Shown here: piece by piece, positions 36,433-45,385 of the stretch
How the letters are laid out: each line of letters opens with the position of its first letter
Numbering within the stretch: position 1 is the first letter of the stretch
Source: Mucilaginibacter gilvus
GTDB lineage: Bacteria > Bacteroidota > Bacteroidia > Sphingobacteriales > Sphingobacteriaceae
Assembly (NCBI RefSeq): GCF_004054195.1
Contig: NZ_SBIW01000006.1
Coordinates: 7,653-71,652 of the forward strand
Length of the DNA: 64,000 nt
Reading direction: 5' to 3'
Made by a program: the position numbers and the translations under genes
Notes under the pieces: model-generated
The model's database searches: none
The model's input: the letters and a program-made list of their open reading frames with translations, nothing else
What the model was told of the DNA's origin: nothing

Positions 36433-39400
36433 TTAAAGCTTAACGGTAAACCCTGCGTTCACTACCCTTTGTATGGGGTACGCGCCGTTGCTAACTTCCG
36501 GGTCGATGCCTTTATAGCCGTAAAAGGTTACCAAATTTTCGCCGTTGGCAAATAATCGCACACCCGATAATCTTAATTTCTTTACCCAGTTGTATGGCAG
36601 GTTGTAACTTACTTCGGCATTCTTTAGCCTGATATAATCGCCCGATCGAACGTACAGGCTGCTATAGGCCGTATTGTTGGCGTTGCCTGTTGTTAGGCGT
36701 GGCAGCGTTGCGGTTGCAGCGGTTTCGGGCGTCCAGCGGCCGGTGAGGTTATCATAACCCTGGCCTGCCTGGGTAAGGCCAAGAAAGCCAATGCCCGCAA
36801 AGCCGTTCACCATAGCGTTATCAAACAGGAACTGCCTGTTCTCTACCCCCTGGATGATCATACTGACGCCAAAGCCCTTGTAGTTAAACCCAAGCGATGC
36901 TCCGTAATAAATAAGCGCCTTGTTGTTGCTGATGTTGGTGATATCAAACTGGTTAATAATACCGTCGTTGTTTAGGTCGGCGTACTTTACGTCGCCAGCC
37001 TGCGCGGTATAGCCGGTGGTCGTAGCGCTTGCGGCGGCCTCCTGTGCATTGTTAAAGAAACCCAACGCCTGGTAGCCGTAAATAGCGTTGGTAGACTGGC
37101 CTGTGCGACGCATCCATGGGTAAGGCGTTGGTGTTTCGTCGCTAAAAACACTGATAGATTTTTGTACCGATGCATTACCCGAAAAGAAGTAATTGAAGTT
37201 GTTGATGTTGTTTTGGTAAGTTAAAGTAAGCTCGGTACCGGTGTTTAGCACCACGCCGATGTTCTCTACAGAATACGGTGTACCCAACAGCAGTATGTTG
37301 CGGCCGCGTACCTGCAACAGGTCCTTATAGCGGTCGTGATAGTAATCGGCGGTAATGCCCAGGTGATTATTGAACAGGGAGATATCGGCACCTACGTCAA
37401 TTTTATCGGCCTTTTCCCAACTGATGAGCGGATTGGCCAACGAGTTGGCAAATATACCCTGCACATCGCTGCGGCTGCTGCCGGTGCTGTACTGGTAGCC
37501 ATTTGGCGATCCGTAGGTTTGAATAAAGTTGTAGTAACCATAGTTGTCTACATTGCCGTTACCGTTGAGGCCGTAAGTAGCGCGCCATTTCCACGAGGAG
37601 ATAAAGCTGAGGTTATCTTTAATAAAATCTTCTTTACCCATTTGCCAGCCCAAGCCACCGGCGTAAAACACGCCAAACTGCCTGCCCGGCGCGTAGCGGC
37701 TGTAACCGCTGCGGTTTATGGCACCTTCTATAAAGTATTTGCCATCGTAATTGTAGCCGGCCTTCAGGGCTTCGTTGGTAGTGGTTGCGGTTAAGTCGAA
37801 GTTTAAGTTCATCGACCGGGTATCGTACATCAGCTTGCCGGTGAAGTTATGCTTGCCGAAGGTCCTGTCGTAATTTAAAGCAACCTGGCCGTAAAAATAA
37901 CGCGCGCTGGATACGCTGCTAAAGTTATTCTGCTGCTGCGATGGTGAGCCAACGCCCGCGTAAGAATCGTCGGCCTTTATTAAAAATACGTTGTTTTGTA
38001 AGGACCTGTTCACCAGGCTTTGTGATGACAGCGCCAGGTTACCCATTGCCTTACCCGATAAGCCTTTTGTGATGCTGCTCATATCGTAGGTAAGATCGAG
38101 GTTGGCCAACACATCGTTGGCGTTTGCGCGCTGGTAGCCCGAATACTCGGTTTGTGCTAACAGGTTATTGGTATACGTGCTGGTACCCGCGAACGAACCA
38201 TCGGGGTTACGTACCGGGTAAGCATTGCCCGGGGTACTGTACAAAGCACCCAAAATGTTTGAATATCCCGATCCCGGTTGTGTTTGCGTTTGAATCCGCC
38301 CGAACATCTGCAGATCTACCACAAATTTCTTGGTTACGTTTACCGTAACATCGGTATTGATAATGTAGCGGTTAAGGTTGTTATTGGTATTGTAAGTTAC
38401 ATCCGGCGCGGTGTTAAACATACCGTCCTGATTCATGTAGTTAAGCGATACGCTATAGCGGGCAATCTCGCTGCCGCCGTTCACGTTCAGCTTATAGCTG
38501 GTCATGGGGGAGTTTTTGCGGAGGATGGTGTTATACCAGTTCACATCCGGGTGGCGTGTAGGATCGCTGCCATCGCGGTACGCGGCAAAATCTGTTGCGC
38601 TGTAAATGGGCAGCTTGCCATCGTTCTGCAGGGCCTCGTTATACAAATAAGCGTATTGGTATGCAGGCAGCGGCGTTGGAAGGCCCAGTGGTGTTTGCGA
38701 TGCGGTTTGCGCGGTGAAAGAGATTTTTGGCGTACCTGCCTGCGCACGTTTGGTTGTAATTAATATGATACCGCGCGAACTGTTCACACCCAGTAAAATG
38801 GTGGATAAACCATCCTTTAACACGGATACCGATTCGATGCTTTCCGGGTCGAGGGAGGAGATCTCGCGCTGCACGCCATCTATGATGGTAATTGGCGACT
38901 GCCCCCGCAGGTTCAGGAAAAATTCTGTGTTGTCATTCGCCTGGTAGTTGTTGTGCAGCACTACGTTACCAATAAAATCGCCCACGGTTTGCCCCGAAGT
39001 TTGCGGGATAGCAAAACCGCCGCGCTGCTGCGTATATAAGCCCGGCAATTGCCCCGGCAATGCATAAGTATAAAGGGTAGCCGGTGTGCTGGTTAGCTGG
39101 TTGGTGTAAATAGTAGATATGGCACCTAAACTCTTATCGGCATCGGCAGTGCCATACAGCACATTTATTTTTGCCGGCGATTTAAGGTAGGTATCTATCA
39201 GCCTTACCGTTAGGTCGCTGCCTTTAAAGGTGATTTCGCGGGTGTTATAGTTGGCGGCTTTAAATACCAGCGTATTATTGGCTGCAGCGCTTATCTCAAA
39301 CCAGCCGTTCTTATCGGTGCGGGTGGTATCTGCTTTGCCTTTTACGGCAACCTTTACGCCTTTAAGGGGGTTGCCGTACTCATCGAGCACAAGCCCGCCG

Positions 39401-39525
39401 GCCATACCGGGGCGGGTACTCCCCTTGGCGGTGGTATCCTGCTGCATGGCGTGGCCGCTTGTAGCCAGTGCCAGCATCAGTATTACCAAAGCCGTAAAAT
39501 ATTTATTTAAGTAGCAATTAGCCAT
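36433..39525 (-). CDS. SusC/RagA-family TonB-dependent transporter, middle of the Sus operon
   Basis: A 1030-residue transporter from the ATG at 39525 (MANCYLNKYFTALVILMLALA signal peptide); the frame extends 18 codons upstream without signal character. A carboxypeptidase-regulatory-like domain (about 45-115, GGLVLDEYGNPLKGVKVAVKG) precedes the plug (about 125-265, with LGVNSSRGIILITTKRA) and the barrel, which ends VVNAGFTVKL. The plug start lacks the usual VVV.GYGT sequence and reads INVLYGTADADKSLG, so the TonB-box-like segment is unusual. It is followed by its own SusD in the normal order and preceded by DUF4961. Confidence 0.93.
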   Translation of the reverse strand: MANCYLNKYFTALVILMLALATSGHAMQQDTTAKGSTRPGMAGGLVLDEYGNPLKGVKVAVKGKADTTRTDKNGWFEISAAANNTLVFKAANYNTREITFKGSDLTVRLIDTYLKSPAKINVLYGTADADKSLGAISTIYTNQLTSTPATLYTYALPGQLPGLYTQQRGGFAIPQTSGQTVGDFIGNVVLHNNYQANDNTEFFLNLRGQSPITIIDGVQREISSLDPESIESVSVLKDGLSTILLGVNSSRGIILITTKRAQAGTPKISFTAQTASQTPLGLPTPLPAYQYAYLYNEALQNDGKLPIYSATDFAAYRDGSDPTRHPDVNWYNTILRKNSPMTSYKLNVNGGSEIARYSVSLNYMNQDGMFNTAPDVTYNTNNNLNRYIINTDVTVNVTKKFVVDLQMFGRIQTQTQPGSGYSNILGALYSTPGNAYPVRNPDGSFAGTSTYTNNLLAQTEYSGYQRANANDVLANLDLTYDMSSITKGLSGKAMGNLALSSQSLVNRSLQNNVFLIKADDSYAGVGSPSQQQNNFSSVSSARYFYGQVALNYDRTFGKHNFTGKLMYDTRSMNLNFDLTATTTNEALKAGYNYDGKYFIEGAINRSGYSRYAPGRQFGVFYAGGLGWQMGKEDFIKDNLSFISSWKWRATYGLNGNGNVDNYGYYNFIQTYGSPNGYQYSTGSSRSDVQGIFANSLANPLISWEKADKIDVGADISLFNNHLGITADYYHDRYKDLLQVRGRNILLLGTPYSVENIGVVLNTGTELTLTYQNNINNFNYFFSGNASVQKSISVFSDETPTPYPWMRRTGQSTNAIYGYQALGFFNNAQEAAASATTTGYTAQAGDVKYADLNNDGIINQFDITNISNNKALIYYGASLGFNYKGFGVSMIIQGVENRQFLFDNAMVNGFAGIGFLGLTQAGQGYDNLTGRWTPETAATATLPRLTTGNANNTAYSSLYVRSGDYIRLKNAEVSYNLPYNWVKKLRLSGVRLFANGENLVTFYGYKGIDPEVSNGAYPIQRVVNAGFTVKL

Positions 39526-39622
39526 TGTATAAAGTTTAAATTGTTGGCAAAAATTAAAATATCGGTTTAGCGCGGGCATACTTCGGTCTTTGATACGCCC
39601 CGTGGTTTATGTTTAAAGCTGT

Positions 39623-40621
39623 TTATCCGCACTTAAAGGTGTACACAAACGGCTCTGCTGTATTACCGTAACCCACCTTTGCACCGGCCTTGTTGGTAAC
39701 AAAGTATTCCATCTTCACTATCGTTTGTGTATCTGTAGTATTAAAAAATGATTTTGGCCAAAACGTTAACTGGTACCGCTTGCTGGTTGCCGAGGTTTGT
39801 TTCATCAGCGTTTTGGCGGTTTGTTCACACACGGTAATGGTTTTGCCATCATTAGTATAGGCGGTGGCGCACAGGTAAAGTTCGTTTGCGCCGCTAACGG
39901 GGGTGTCTACCACGTTACCATCAAAAGTGAGCGTAACAAAATCATTATCCAGCGATTTAGGCGGATCTATAATGGTTAACTGCGGGTTACAAAAATCCAC
40001 AACATCGCCGGTACCGCCGGTTACTTCAAAGCAAGGGGTGCTTACCTGGCTAAAGTAGGTACCGTTACCATCGCTGATAAAGCCGTTGCCGGTATCGGTA
40101 ATTACATAGCCTAATTTTACAAGTGTGTTGTTGCCATCTGCAGCCACCTTCATTTTAATGATCAGGTCGCCGGAGATGGTGTGGCCGCCTTCGTGGATGT
40201 AAGCCTTATCGGTTTGGTAGGCTACCCACTCCATATCGTCTATAAGGTTACCCGCGTTACCAAAGGTTTTCTTCATATATGCCGACCAGGTTAACCCACC
40301 GCCGTTTTTTGGCAGCGAGCCATCGGGTATCAGGCTCATGATGCCATCGCCCTGGGGGCTGGTGTAGGTAATAGTAGTATTTTGCGCGGCTTTCCAGCCT
40401 TTTGGTACCAGTATACCCAGTACCAGATAATCGGGGCCGCCGTTACCTGCCGTAGGGATAGAAATATGTACGGTGATAGGCACTATATCGCCAACTTTGG
40501 CTGTGGTGGGCTGGTCTACCCCGGTAATTACTTCGCCGCAGCAGGCCAGTACAATACCCAGGATAAGGCAGGCGCATGTACGCCATAAATGTTTGCCTTT
40601 TATATGTAAAGATGTTCTCAT
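39623..40621 (-). CDS. DUF4961-like surface lipoprotein
   Basis: A 332-residue lipoprotein. Residues 1-26 form a type II signal with cysteines at 27-28 (IVLACC). The rest is beta-rich with no helices, including TTAKVGDIVPITVHISI near the start, a central GGLTWSAYMKKTFGNAGNLIDDMEWVAY, and a C-terminal domain ending FVYTFKCG. This matches the DUF4961 lipoproteins that accompany DUF5004 and SusD genes in Bacteroidota glycan loci. They are thought to be surface glycan-binding proteins, which is not shown here. It follows the DUF5004 gene by 29 bp and precedes susC. Confidence 0.7.
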   Translation of the reverse strand: MRTSLHIKGKHLWRTCACLILGIVLACCGEVITGVDQPTTAKVGDIVPITVHISIPTAGNGGPDYLVLGILVPKGWKAAQNTTITYTSPQGDGIMSLIPDGSLPKNGGGLTWSAYMKKTFGNAGNLIDDMEWVAYQTDKAYIHEGGHTISGDLIIKMKVAADGNNTLVKLGYVITDTGNGFISDGNGTYFSQVSTPCFEVTGGTGDVVDFCNPQLTIIDPPKSLDNDFVTLTFDGNVVDTPVSGANELYLCATAYTNDGKTITVCEQTAKTLMKQTSATSKRYQLTFWPKSFFNTTDTQTIVKMEYFVTNKAGAKVGYGNTAEPFVYTFKCG

Positions 40622-40650
40622 AATGTCTGTATCGGGTTTAAGGCTGTGGG

Positions 40651-41088
40651 TTAGTTAACTTTTTGAAGCACGTACACATAAGAGTTATTGGTACAGCCCG
40701 GGCTAAAGGTTAAGCTCAGCTGCCTTTGGCCATTTACTATAGGGTAGGTAAACGCGGTTGCTACCGGCGTTTTCCCGGCGGCGGTAAAGGTTATTTTGTA
40801 TGGGTACTCCGGGTCGTCGAGCGCGAATGCGCCATCCTGTGTAACCAAAAAAGGCAGCCTGTTCACCAGCGTATACCCGCCCGAAGCGAAGTTTATTTTA
40901 AACGCGCTAAAATCGATGATGGAGGTAAGATCGGTACCGTTGCGGGTGGCTTTGATCACCTGCCAGCTGCCGGTAATATCTTTCAACGCTTCTTTTTGCG
41001 GCAGCACCTTTTCGGTTTTGCATGAAGTGGCTAATACGGCAATCGTCATTACCAGTAGCAGCGCTTTTATTTGATATATCTTTTTCAT
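40651..41088 (-). CDS. DUF5004-like lipoprotein
   Basis: A 145-residue lipoprotein with a lipidation cysteine at residue 23 (LATSC), then a small lipocalin-like beta-barrel: LKDITGSWQVIKATRNGTDLT at the start of the fold, and RQLSLTFSPGC and YVYVLQKVN at the end. DUF5004 proteins sit beside SusD and DUF4961 in carbohydrate loci. The role is unknown, but a periplasmic or surface accessory to glycan uptake fits. It is 20 bp downstream of the first susD. Confidence 0.7.
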   Translation of the reverse strand: MKKIYQIKALLLVMTIAVLATSCKTEKVLPQKEALKDITGSWQVIKATRNGTDLTSIIDFSAFKINFASGGYTLVNRLPFLVTQDGAFALDDPEYPYKITFTAAGKTPVATAFTYPIVNGQRQLSLTFSPGCTNNSYVYVLQKVN

Positions 41089-41108
41089 ATATGTATGTTG
41101 ATATCCTA

Positions 41109-42851
41109 TTAATAACCAGGGTTTTGGATCAGGTCGGTAGATTTAGCAACTTCGCTTTGCGGCAAAGGCCAAAGGTACATCGCCGTACGGAAGTTGCGTT
41201 TACGCACCGGGAACTGTGTATAGGTAGCAACTGTACCATTACGGTTAACTTCCATCCCCATGGTTTGGATGTTATCGGTTGTTTCGGCAATTTTCCAGCG
41301 GCGCACATCCCAAAAACGATGCTCTTCAAAAGCAAGTTCGATGCGCCTTTCGTTGCGGATCACATCGCGCATTGCTGCCTGGCTTAAACCGGCAGGTAAC
41401 TGGTATGGGTTTAAACCCGCCCTTTGGCGAATAGCCTGTACCGCGGCATACACCTGGCTGGTGGGGCCATCATATTCGTTAGCGGCTTCGGCGTAGTTCA
41501 GCAAGATCTCCGCATAGCGTATCAACGGTAAAACACGATCTGTAGGGTGTGTAAAATCGTTAGCGACAGCATTAGGCGACAACATTTTGTTTGTGTAATA
41601 ACCAGTAGTGGTGCCTAAATGCACGGCATCAGGCCCGGTGCCTACACCGTTAAACGTACCCTGATAAATGTTAACCGGCGAAAGCCCTGCCGAAAGCCTG
41701 TTTTGAATGGGTGTTTGATCGCGGATAACCGTATAATCCAGTCGTGGATCGCGGTTGAGATATGGTTTTTGAGGATCGTAGCCTGATGTAGGGTCGGTAA
41801 TGGCTTTGCCATTACTCATCGGGAAAGCGTCAACCAAGCCCTGCAACGGAAAAGCACCGTTTTTTCCGGTACGTGATGGCGGCTGAAATAACGCTTCCAG
41901 ATCGTAATTGCCGGATGCGCTCATAAATTGAAAAATGTATTCGCTGTTTACACGTTGCGTAAACACGTATTGGAAGCCAAAGCCCGGTTTGGTGCCGTTA
42001 TCAACATATAAATTATAAGTGGTAAGGCCTATGACCGCAGCAGCAGCATCCTCGGCCAGTTTCCAGCGCTCGCGACTGAACGATGTGTACCCCAAAACGG
42101 CGTCGTTTTTACTTCCGGTAAGCGATTCGCCATTGAATAGCGGACTGGCAGCATAAAGCAGCACCCGCGACTTTAAGGCCAAACAAGCGCCTTTTGACGC
42201 ACGGCCATAGTTCACACCGCTTTGCGTGGTGGGCAGATCGACCGCAGCGGCGTCACATTCTGCTACAATGTAATTAACACATTCCTCGTAGGTATTACGG
42301 GCTGAGGGAATTTTATCGGTATAGTTATAAATGCTATCGCCTACCAAATGAACCCCGCCATAATGTTTCAGCAGGATAGCGTAGTACCAGGCTCTTAAGA
42401 AACGGGCCTCGGCCTTCATTTGTGTTTTAACAAAGGCGTTGATGGGCGATTTGGGCAGGTTTTTTAGCAGCTGGTTTACCGCGCGGATATTTACATAAGG
42501 TTTTTTGTAGGCATCATCGGTAACTACCGCGGCATTGATGGTACCGGTTTCCCAGGCCAGCGCTGTAGAACCGCCGGAGTTAAATACCTCCGCCTCGTCT
42601 GATGAGGCATCGATACCACCATTTGGCGTACCGAAACCATACGTAAACCTGCTGGCCGACGCGCTGAACCCCACATTGGTATAAATACCCGCTAAAAAGC
42701 CCACCGTATTGGCGCTATCCTTAAATACGGTTTCTTCGGTAAGGTTAGAGGTGGTGGTTTGCCCCAGAAAGCTATCCTTTTTGCAGGATGCCAAAAGGAA
42801 AAGCAAAAGAAAAAATGAATAAGCAACCGACTGAAAGTAAAATTTTTTCAT
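41109..42851 (-). CDS. SusD/RagB-family lipoprotein, first gene of the Sus operon
   Basis: A 580-residue lipoprotein with lipobox cysteine at residue 23 (LLASC). SusD features are KAEARFLRAWYYAILLKHYGGV, LKSRVLLYAASPLFNGE, a NRDPRLDYTVI segment and a C-terminal LAFEEHRFWDVRRWKIAE, ending IQNPGY. It opens a six-gene operon (SusD-DUF5004-DUF4961-SusC-SusD-SusC) read from the promoter at 43006-43036. A susD leading an operon without its susC in front is unusual. Two operator copies lie in the 300-bp region upstream. Confidence 0.94.
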   Translation of the reverse strand: MKKFYFQSVAYSFFLLLFLLASCKKDSFLGQTTTSNLTEETVFKDSANTVGFLAGIYTNVGFSASASRFTYGFGTPNGGIDASSDEAEVFNSGGSTALAWETGTINAAVVTDDAYKKPYVNIRAVNQLLKNLPKSPINAFVKTQMKAEARFLRAWYYAILLKHYGGVHLVGDSIYNYTDKIPSARNTYEECVNYIVAECDAAAVDLPTTQSGVNYGRASKGACLALKSRVLLYAASPLFNGESLTGSKNDAVLGYTSFSRERWKLAEDAAAAVIGLTTYNLYVDNGTKPGFGFQYVFTQRVNSEYIFQFMSASGNYDLEALFQPPSRTGKNGAFPLQGLVDAFPMSNGKAITDPTSGYDPQKPYLNRDPRLDYTVIRDQTPIQNRLSAGLSPVNIYQGTFNGVGTGPDAVHLGTTTGYYTNKMLSPNAVANDFTHPTDRVLPLIRYAEILLNYAEAANEYDGPTSQVYAAVQAIRQRAGLNPYQLPAGLSQAAMRDVIRNERRIELAFEEHRFWDVRRWKIAETTDNIQTMGMEVNRNGTVATYTQFPVRKRNFRTAMYLWPLPQSEVAKSTDLIQNPGY

Positions 42852-42905
42852 ACTATAGGGTTATTGTACCAAAGCGGCTAAGCTTCAGCATTTTATTTTT
42901 TTGGC

Positions 42906-42926
42906 TTGAAAAATCGTTTTAGCAAA
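42906..42926. promoter_or_regulatory. LacI operator candidate E, downstream copy
   Basis: Minus-strand TTTGCTAAAACGATTTTTC, with one perfect half (TTTGCTAAAAC) and one degenerate half. It is 110 bp downstream of operator F and 55 bp before the susD ATG, with no promoter of its own. This spacing would allow looping or a roadblock with operator F. Confidence 0.6.
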
Positions 42927-43005
42927 TCGAACGAAAACATACATTTTAAGGTGCCTGTTTGCTGATCGAATAATTGGTTTATAATTCTGGTAATAATTTA
43001 TACTG

Positions 43006-43036
43006 CTAATATAGGCTGTAAAAACGATTTAGCAAA
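43006..43036 (-). promoter_or_regulatory. Sus operon promoter with LacI operator F
   Basis: Minus-strand TTTG (43033-43036), a 19-bp spacer and TATATTAG (43006-43013; 7 of 8). The operator TTTGCTAAATCGTTTTT starts with the -33 box itself, so a bound repressor would cover it. The start site should be near 43000, leaving a leader of about 150 nt that contains operator E. Confidence 0.75.
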
Positions 43037-43151
43037 CTTTTTTCGGGTTTTTTTTATTTTTAATAATTTGCAATCCCAAGCCGCTATTATTTAACATTTT
43101 AATAAGATTTAAATGGGTTATAATCAATGTTTTTAACAATGCCCCCCGCTC

Positions 43152-43979
43152 CTACTTTTCGCCATTAAAATACCTGCTAAAAAACAGTGCCTGGTAAGTT
43201 ACCGAGTTACCCCAATATTCCCAGGAATGGCTGCCGGGCCTTACGGTATAATCGTGCGGTATTTTGCGCTCCAGTAATTTCTCGTGCAACTCCTGGTTTC
43301 CGCTGTACATGCCATCGTCGTACCCGCAATCAAATGTAAGCGCGAGGGCGTTTGGTTTCACCAGGTAGATCAGGCTCACAACGCAATGCTGCTCCCATAC
43401 GTCGGGATGCTCGCCGTACTTGCCCAGCAAAGCTTCAATGCCGTAACTATCCGCAAACTGGCGGATATCTACCACACCGCTCATGCTGCCCGCGGCACCA
43501 AAAACGTCCTGGTGCTTAAAGGCTAAAAACAAGGCACCGTGTCCGCCCATACTTAGCCCGGTAATGGCCCTCCCCTTGCGGTTGGCAATGGTTGCGTAAT
43601 GTTTATCTACATAGCTCACCAGCTCGTTGGCCACATAGGTTTCGTATCTAAATTCCTTATTCACAGGACTATCAAAATACCATCCGGCAAAAGCGCCATC
43701 GGGGCAAACAATAATAAAGTGATAGGTATCGGCCAGTTTGGTAATGGCGGGGATCTTTTTTATCCAATCGGAATAATTGCCGCTGAAACCGTGAAGCAGG
43801 TATATCACCGGGTATTTTTGCGCGGTTGAATAGCCTGCAGGCTTAATAATTACTGCCTTCAAATCCTTATTCATACTCGCGCTGTGAGTAGTGGCAGTAT
43901 CTATCGTAGCGGCTGTTGCTTTTAAGCCAAGCGATGCCACGCAAATAAGCAGAAACGTTATAATTCTTTTGGTATTCAT
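43152..43979 (-). CDS. Secreted esterase D-like alpha/beta hydrolase
   Basis: A 275-residue protein with signal peptide (1-23) and an alpha/beta-hydrolase fold of the esterase D / antigen 85 / feruloyl-esterase type. YPVIYLLHGFSGNYSDW forms the oxyanion region, GLSMGGHGALFLA carries nucleophile Ser143, FDCGYDDG likely holds the acid, and RPGSHSWEYW the catalytic His. Such enzymes remove acetyl, feruloyl or other acyl groups from polysaccharides. It is the last gene of the GH92-SGNH-esterase unit, 14 bp after the second SGNH. Its ester substrate is unknown, but it adds to three SGNH proteins, implying an acylated glycan. Confidence 0.88.
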   Translation of the reverse strand: MNTKRIITFLLICVASLGLKATAATIDTATTHSASMNKDLKAVIIKPAGYSTAQKYPVIYLLHGFSGNYSDWIKKIPAITKLADTYHFIIVCPDGAFAGWYFDSPVNKEFRYETYVANELVSYVDKHYATIANRKGRAITGLSMGGHGALFLAFKHQDVFGAAGSMSGVVDIRQFADSYGIEALLGKYGEHPDVWEQHCVVSLIYLVKPNALALTFDCGYDDGMYSGNQELHEKLLERKIPHDYTVRPGSHSWEYWGNSVTYQALFFSRYFNGEK

Positions 43980-43993
43980 GTTATTAGCTGGTA

Positions 43994-45379
43994 TTATTTT
44001 GAAGCGATTATCTCGATGCGATGGGTTTGCGGTTTGTTAATGGCGTAGATCTGGTTGGTTAATACGTCCATCTCTTGTTGCCAGGCATCGCGCAGGCTTT
44101 TGTAACGGGCGCGGCTATAGTTGTCCTTGTTACCGTTCACAAAAATATTTGTGCGGGCGTATTTTGTCACGGTATCCATAGCGGCGTTACTGTCCTTATA
44201 CAACAGGCCCTTCTCTTTTAAAAAGTCGTATTCCATCCACATATAATTCCTTAAACGGCGCTCAATTTCCCAGCGCTCTTCGTTCAGTTCGCGCACCTGT
44301 ATGGCTTGCTGGTATTGCGGGGTGGTGGTAATTTCGGCCAGGTTTATGCCTTTGGCGTAGTCGCCCGCGTTCCAACTGCCCATTTTTTCACCGTCTATCA
44401 GCAGGTCGTAATTACCGGCTGCAAGGCTTTTAACGGTCAGCATTTCGCGGTTAAAATCGTTGGTGAAGGGGATCACTTTTAAAGCTTCCGACTGTTTTTT
44501 ACGGTTGCCCCAACTGCGTGGAACGGTATCTAAAGGGTAGGGCAGCGAGTTAGCTAAATAGTTGAAAGATATCGATTTAGCATTTGCAGATAAATTTAAC
44601 ACCTTACTGTTTATCGCTTTTGATACGCTTTTTGATGCCGCGTTGATGGCAACATCGGCCACCACAGTATTGGCCAGTCCCTGTGTTTTTAAAAACAGGT
44701 AGGCCATTACCAAATGCCCGTCGTTATCCGGGTGGATCCGGTCGTTTGGCGTAAGGCTAAAGGATGTATCCTTTAACTGCTCGCGTTTGTTTATCACATC
44801 CATTGGGTGGTAAAAATCCACGTAGCCCCAATTGTTCTTTTCGGCACTCGCCTTCTGATAATCTATCACTTTAGAGAAAGCAGCAGCCTTACCCGGGTAG
44901 ATGTTTTTGGTAGTGAATTTGGAGGTCTCGTCATACGGTGAACCCAGGATCAATATCTTGCGGATCTCGGTATGTTTTTTCAGCTTATCTTCCAGCGCGG
45001 CGTATATTTTGTAATTACCGGCCAGCCTATTTTCAATAAATTCCTGCCCATCCTTGCGGTACCATTCAAAATAGCCGGTATCGTTCATGCCCCAGGTGAG
45101 GGTGAGCACAGTTGGCTTTTTGCTCAGCCCGTCGGCATCAAACCTATCCGCCATTTGCCCAATGGCGTCGCCGCCTATACCCACATTAAAAAATTGCATA
45201 CGGCGGTTGGGGAAATGCGTCATGTAATACAGCCAGATGTACGAGTGGTAATGCCCGCCATCGGTAATGCTGTTGCCCACAAAGGCCACCCTGTCGCCCG
45301 CCTTAAATGGCGCCACAGTTTGGGCCGAAACGCCCGTATATAAACCTATGCCTGCCAATAATAAACAAATTTTCTTCAT
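43994..45379 (-). CDS. SGNH hydrolase with C-terminal extension, second copy
   Basis: A 461-residue secreted protein. Signal peptide (1-19), then an SGNH domain with VGNSITDGGHYHSYIW (Ser37), GIGGDA (Gly), LTWGMNDTGY (Asn) and DRIHPDNDGHLV (Asp/His). After about residue 230 comes a second region with LPYPLDTVPRSWGNRKKQ, a beta-rich middle, and helical QYQQAIQVRELNEERWEIERRLRNYMW. This two-part layout is the same as in the protein at 50620-52005, which also has 461 residues. It lies between GH92 and an esterase with gaps of 6 and 14 bp. A deacetylase role on mannosyl glycans is inferred. Confidence 0.88.
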   Translation of the reverse strand: MKKICLLLAGIGLYTGVSAQTVAPFKAGDRVAFVGNSITDGGHYHSYIWLYYMTHFPNRRMQFFNVGIGGDAIGQMADRFDADGLSKKPTVLTLTWGMNDTGYFEWYRKDGQEFIENRLAGNYKIYAALEDKLKKHTEIRKILILGSPYDETSKFTTKNIYPGKAAAFSKVIDYQKASAEKNNWGYVDFYHPMDVINKREQLKDTSFSLTPNDRIHPDNDGHLVMAYLFLKTQGLANTVVADVAINAASKSVSKAINSKVLNLSANAKSISFNYLANSLPYPLDTVPRSWGNRKKQSEALKVIPFTNDFNREMLTVKSLAAGNYDLLIDGEKMGSWNAGDYAKGINLAEITTTPQYQQAIQVRELNEERWEIERRLRNYMWMEYDFLKEKGLLYKDSNAAMDTVTKYARTNIFVNGNKDNYSRARYKSLRDAWQQEMDVLTNQIYAINKPQTHRIEIIASK

Positions 45380-45385
45380 ATCGTT

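Noticed and set aside
38278..38763. 161-codon plus-strand open frame
   Set aside because: It is antisense to a SusC gene; there is no promoter, signal or recognisable fold.
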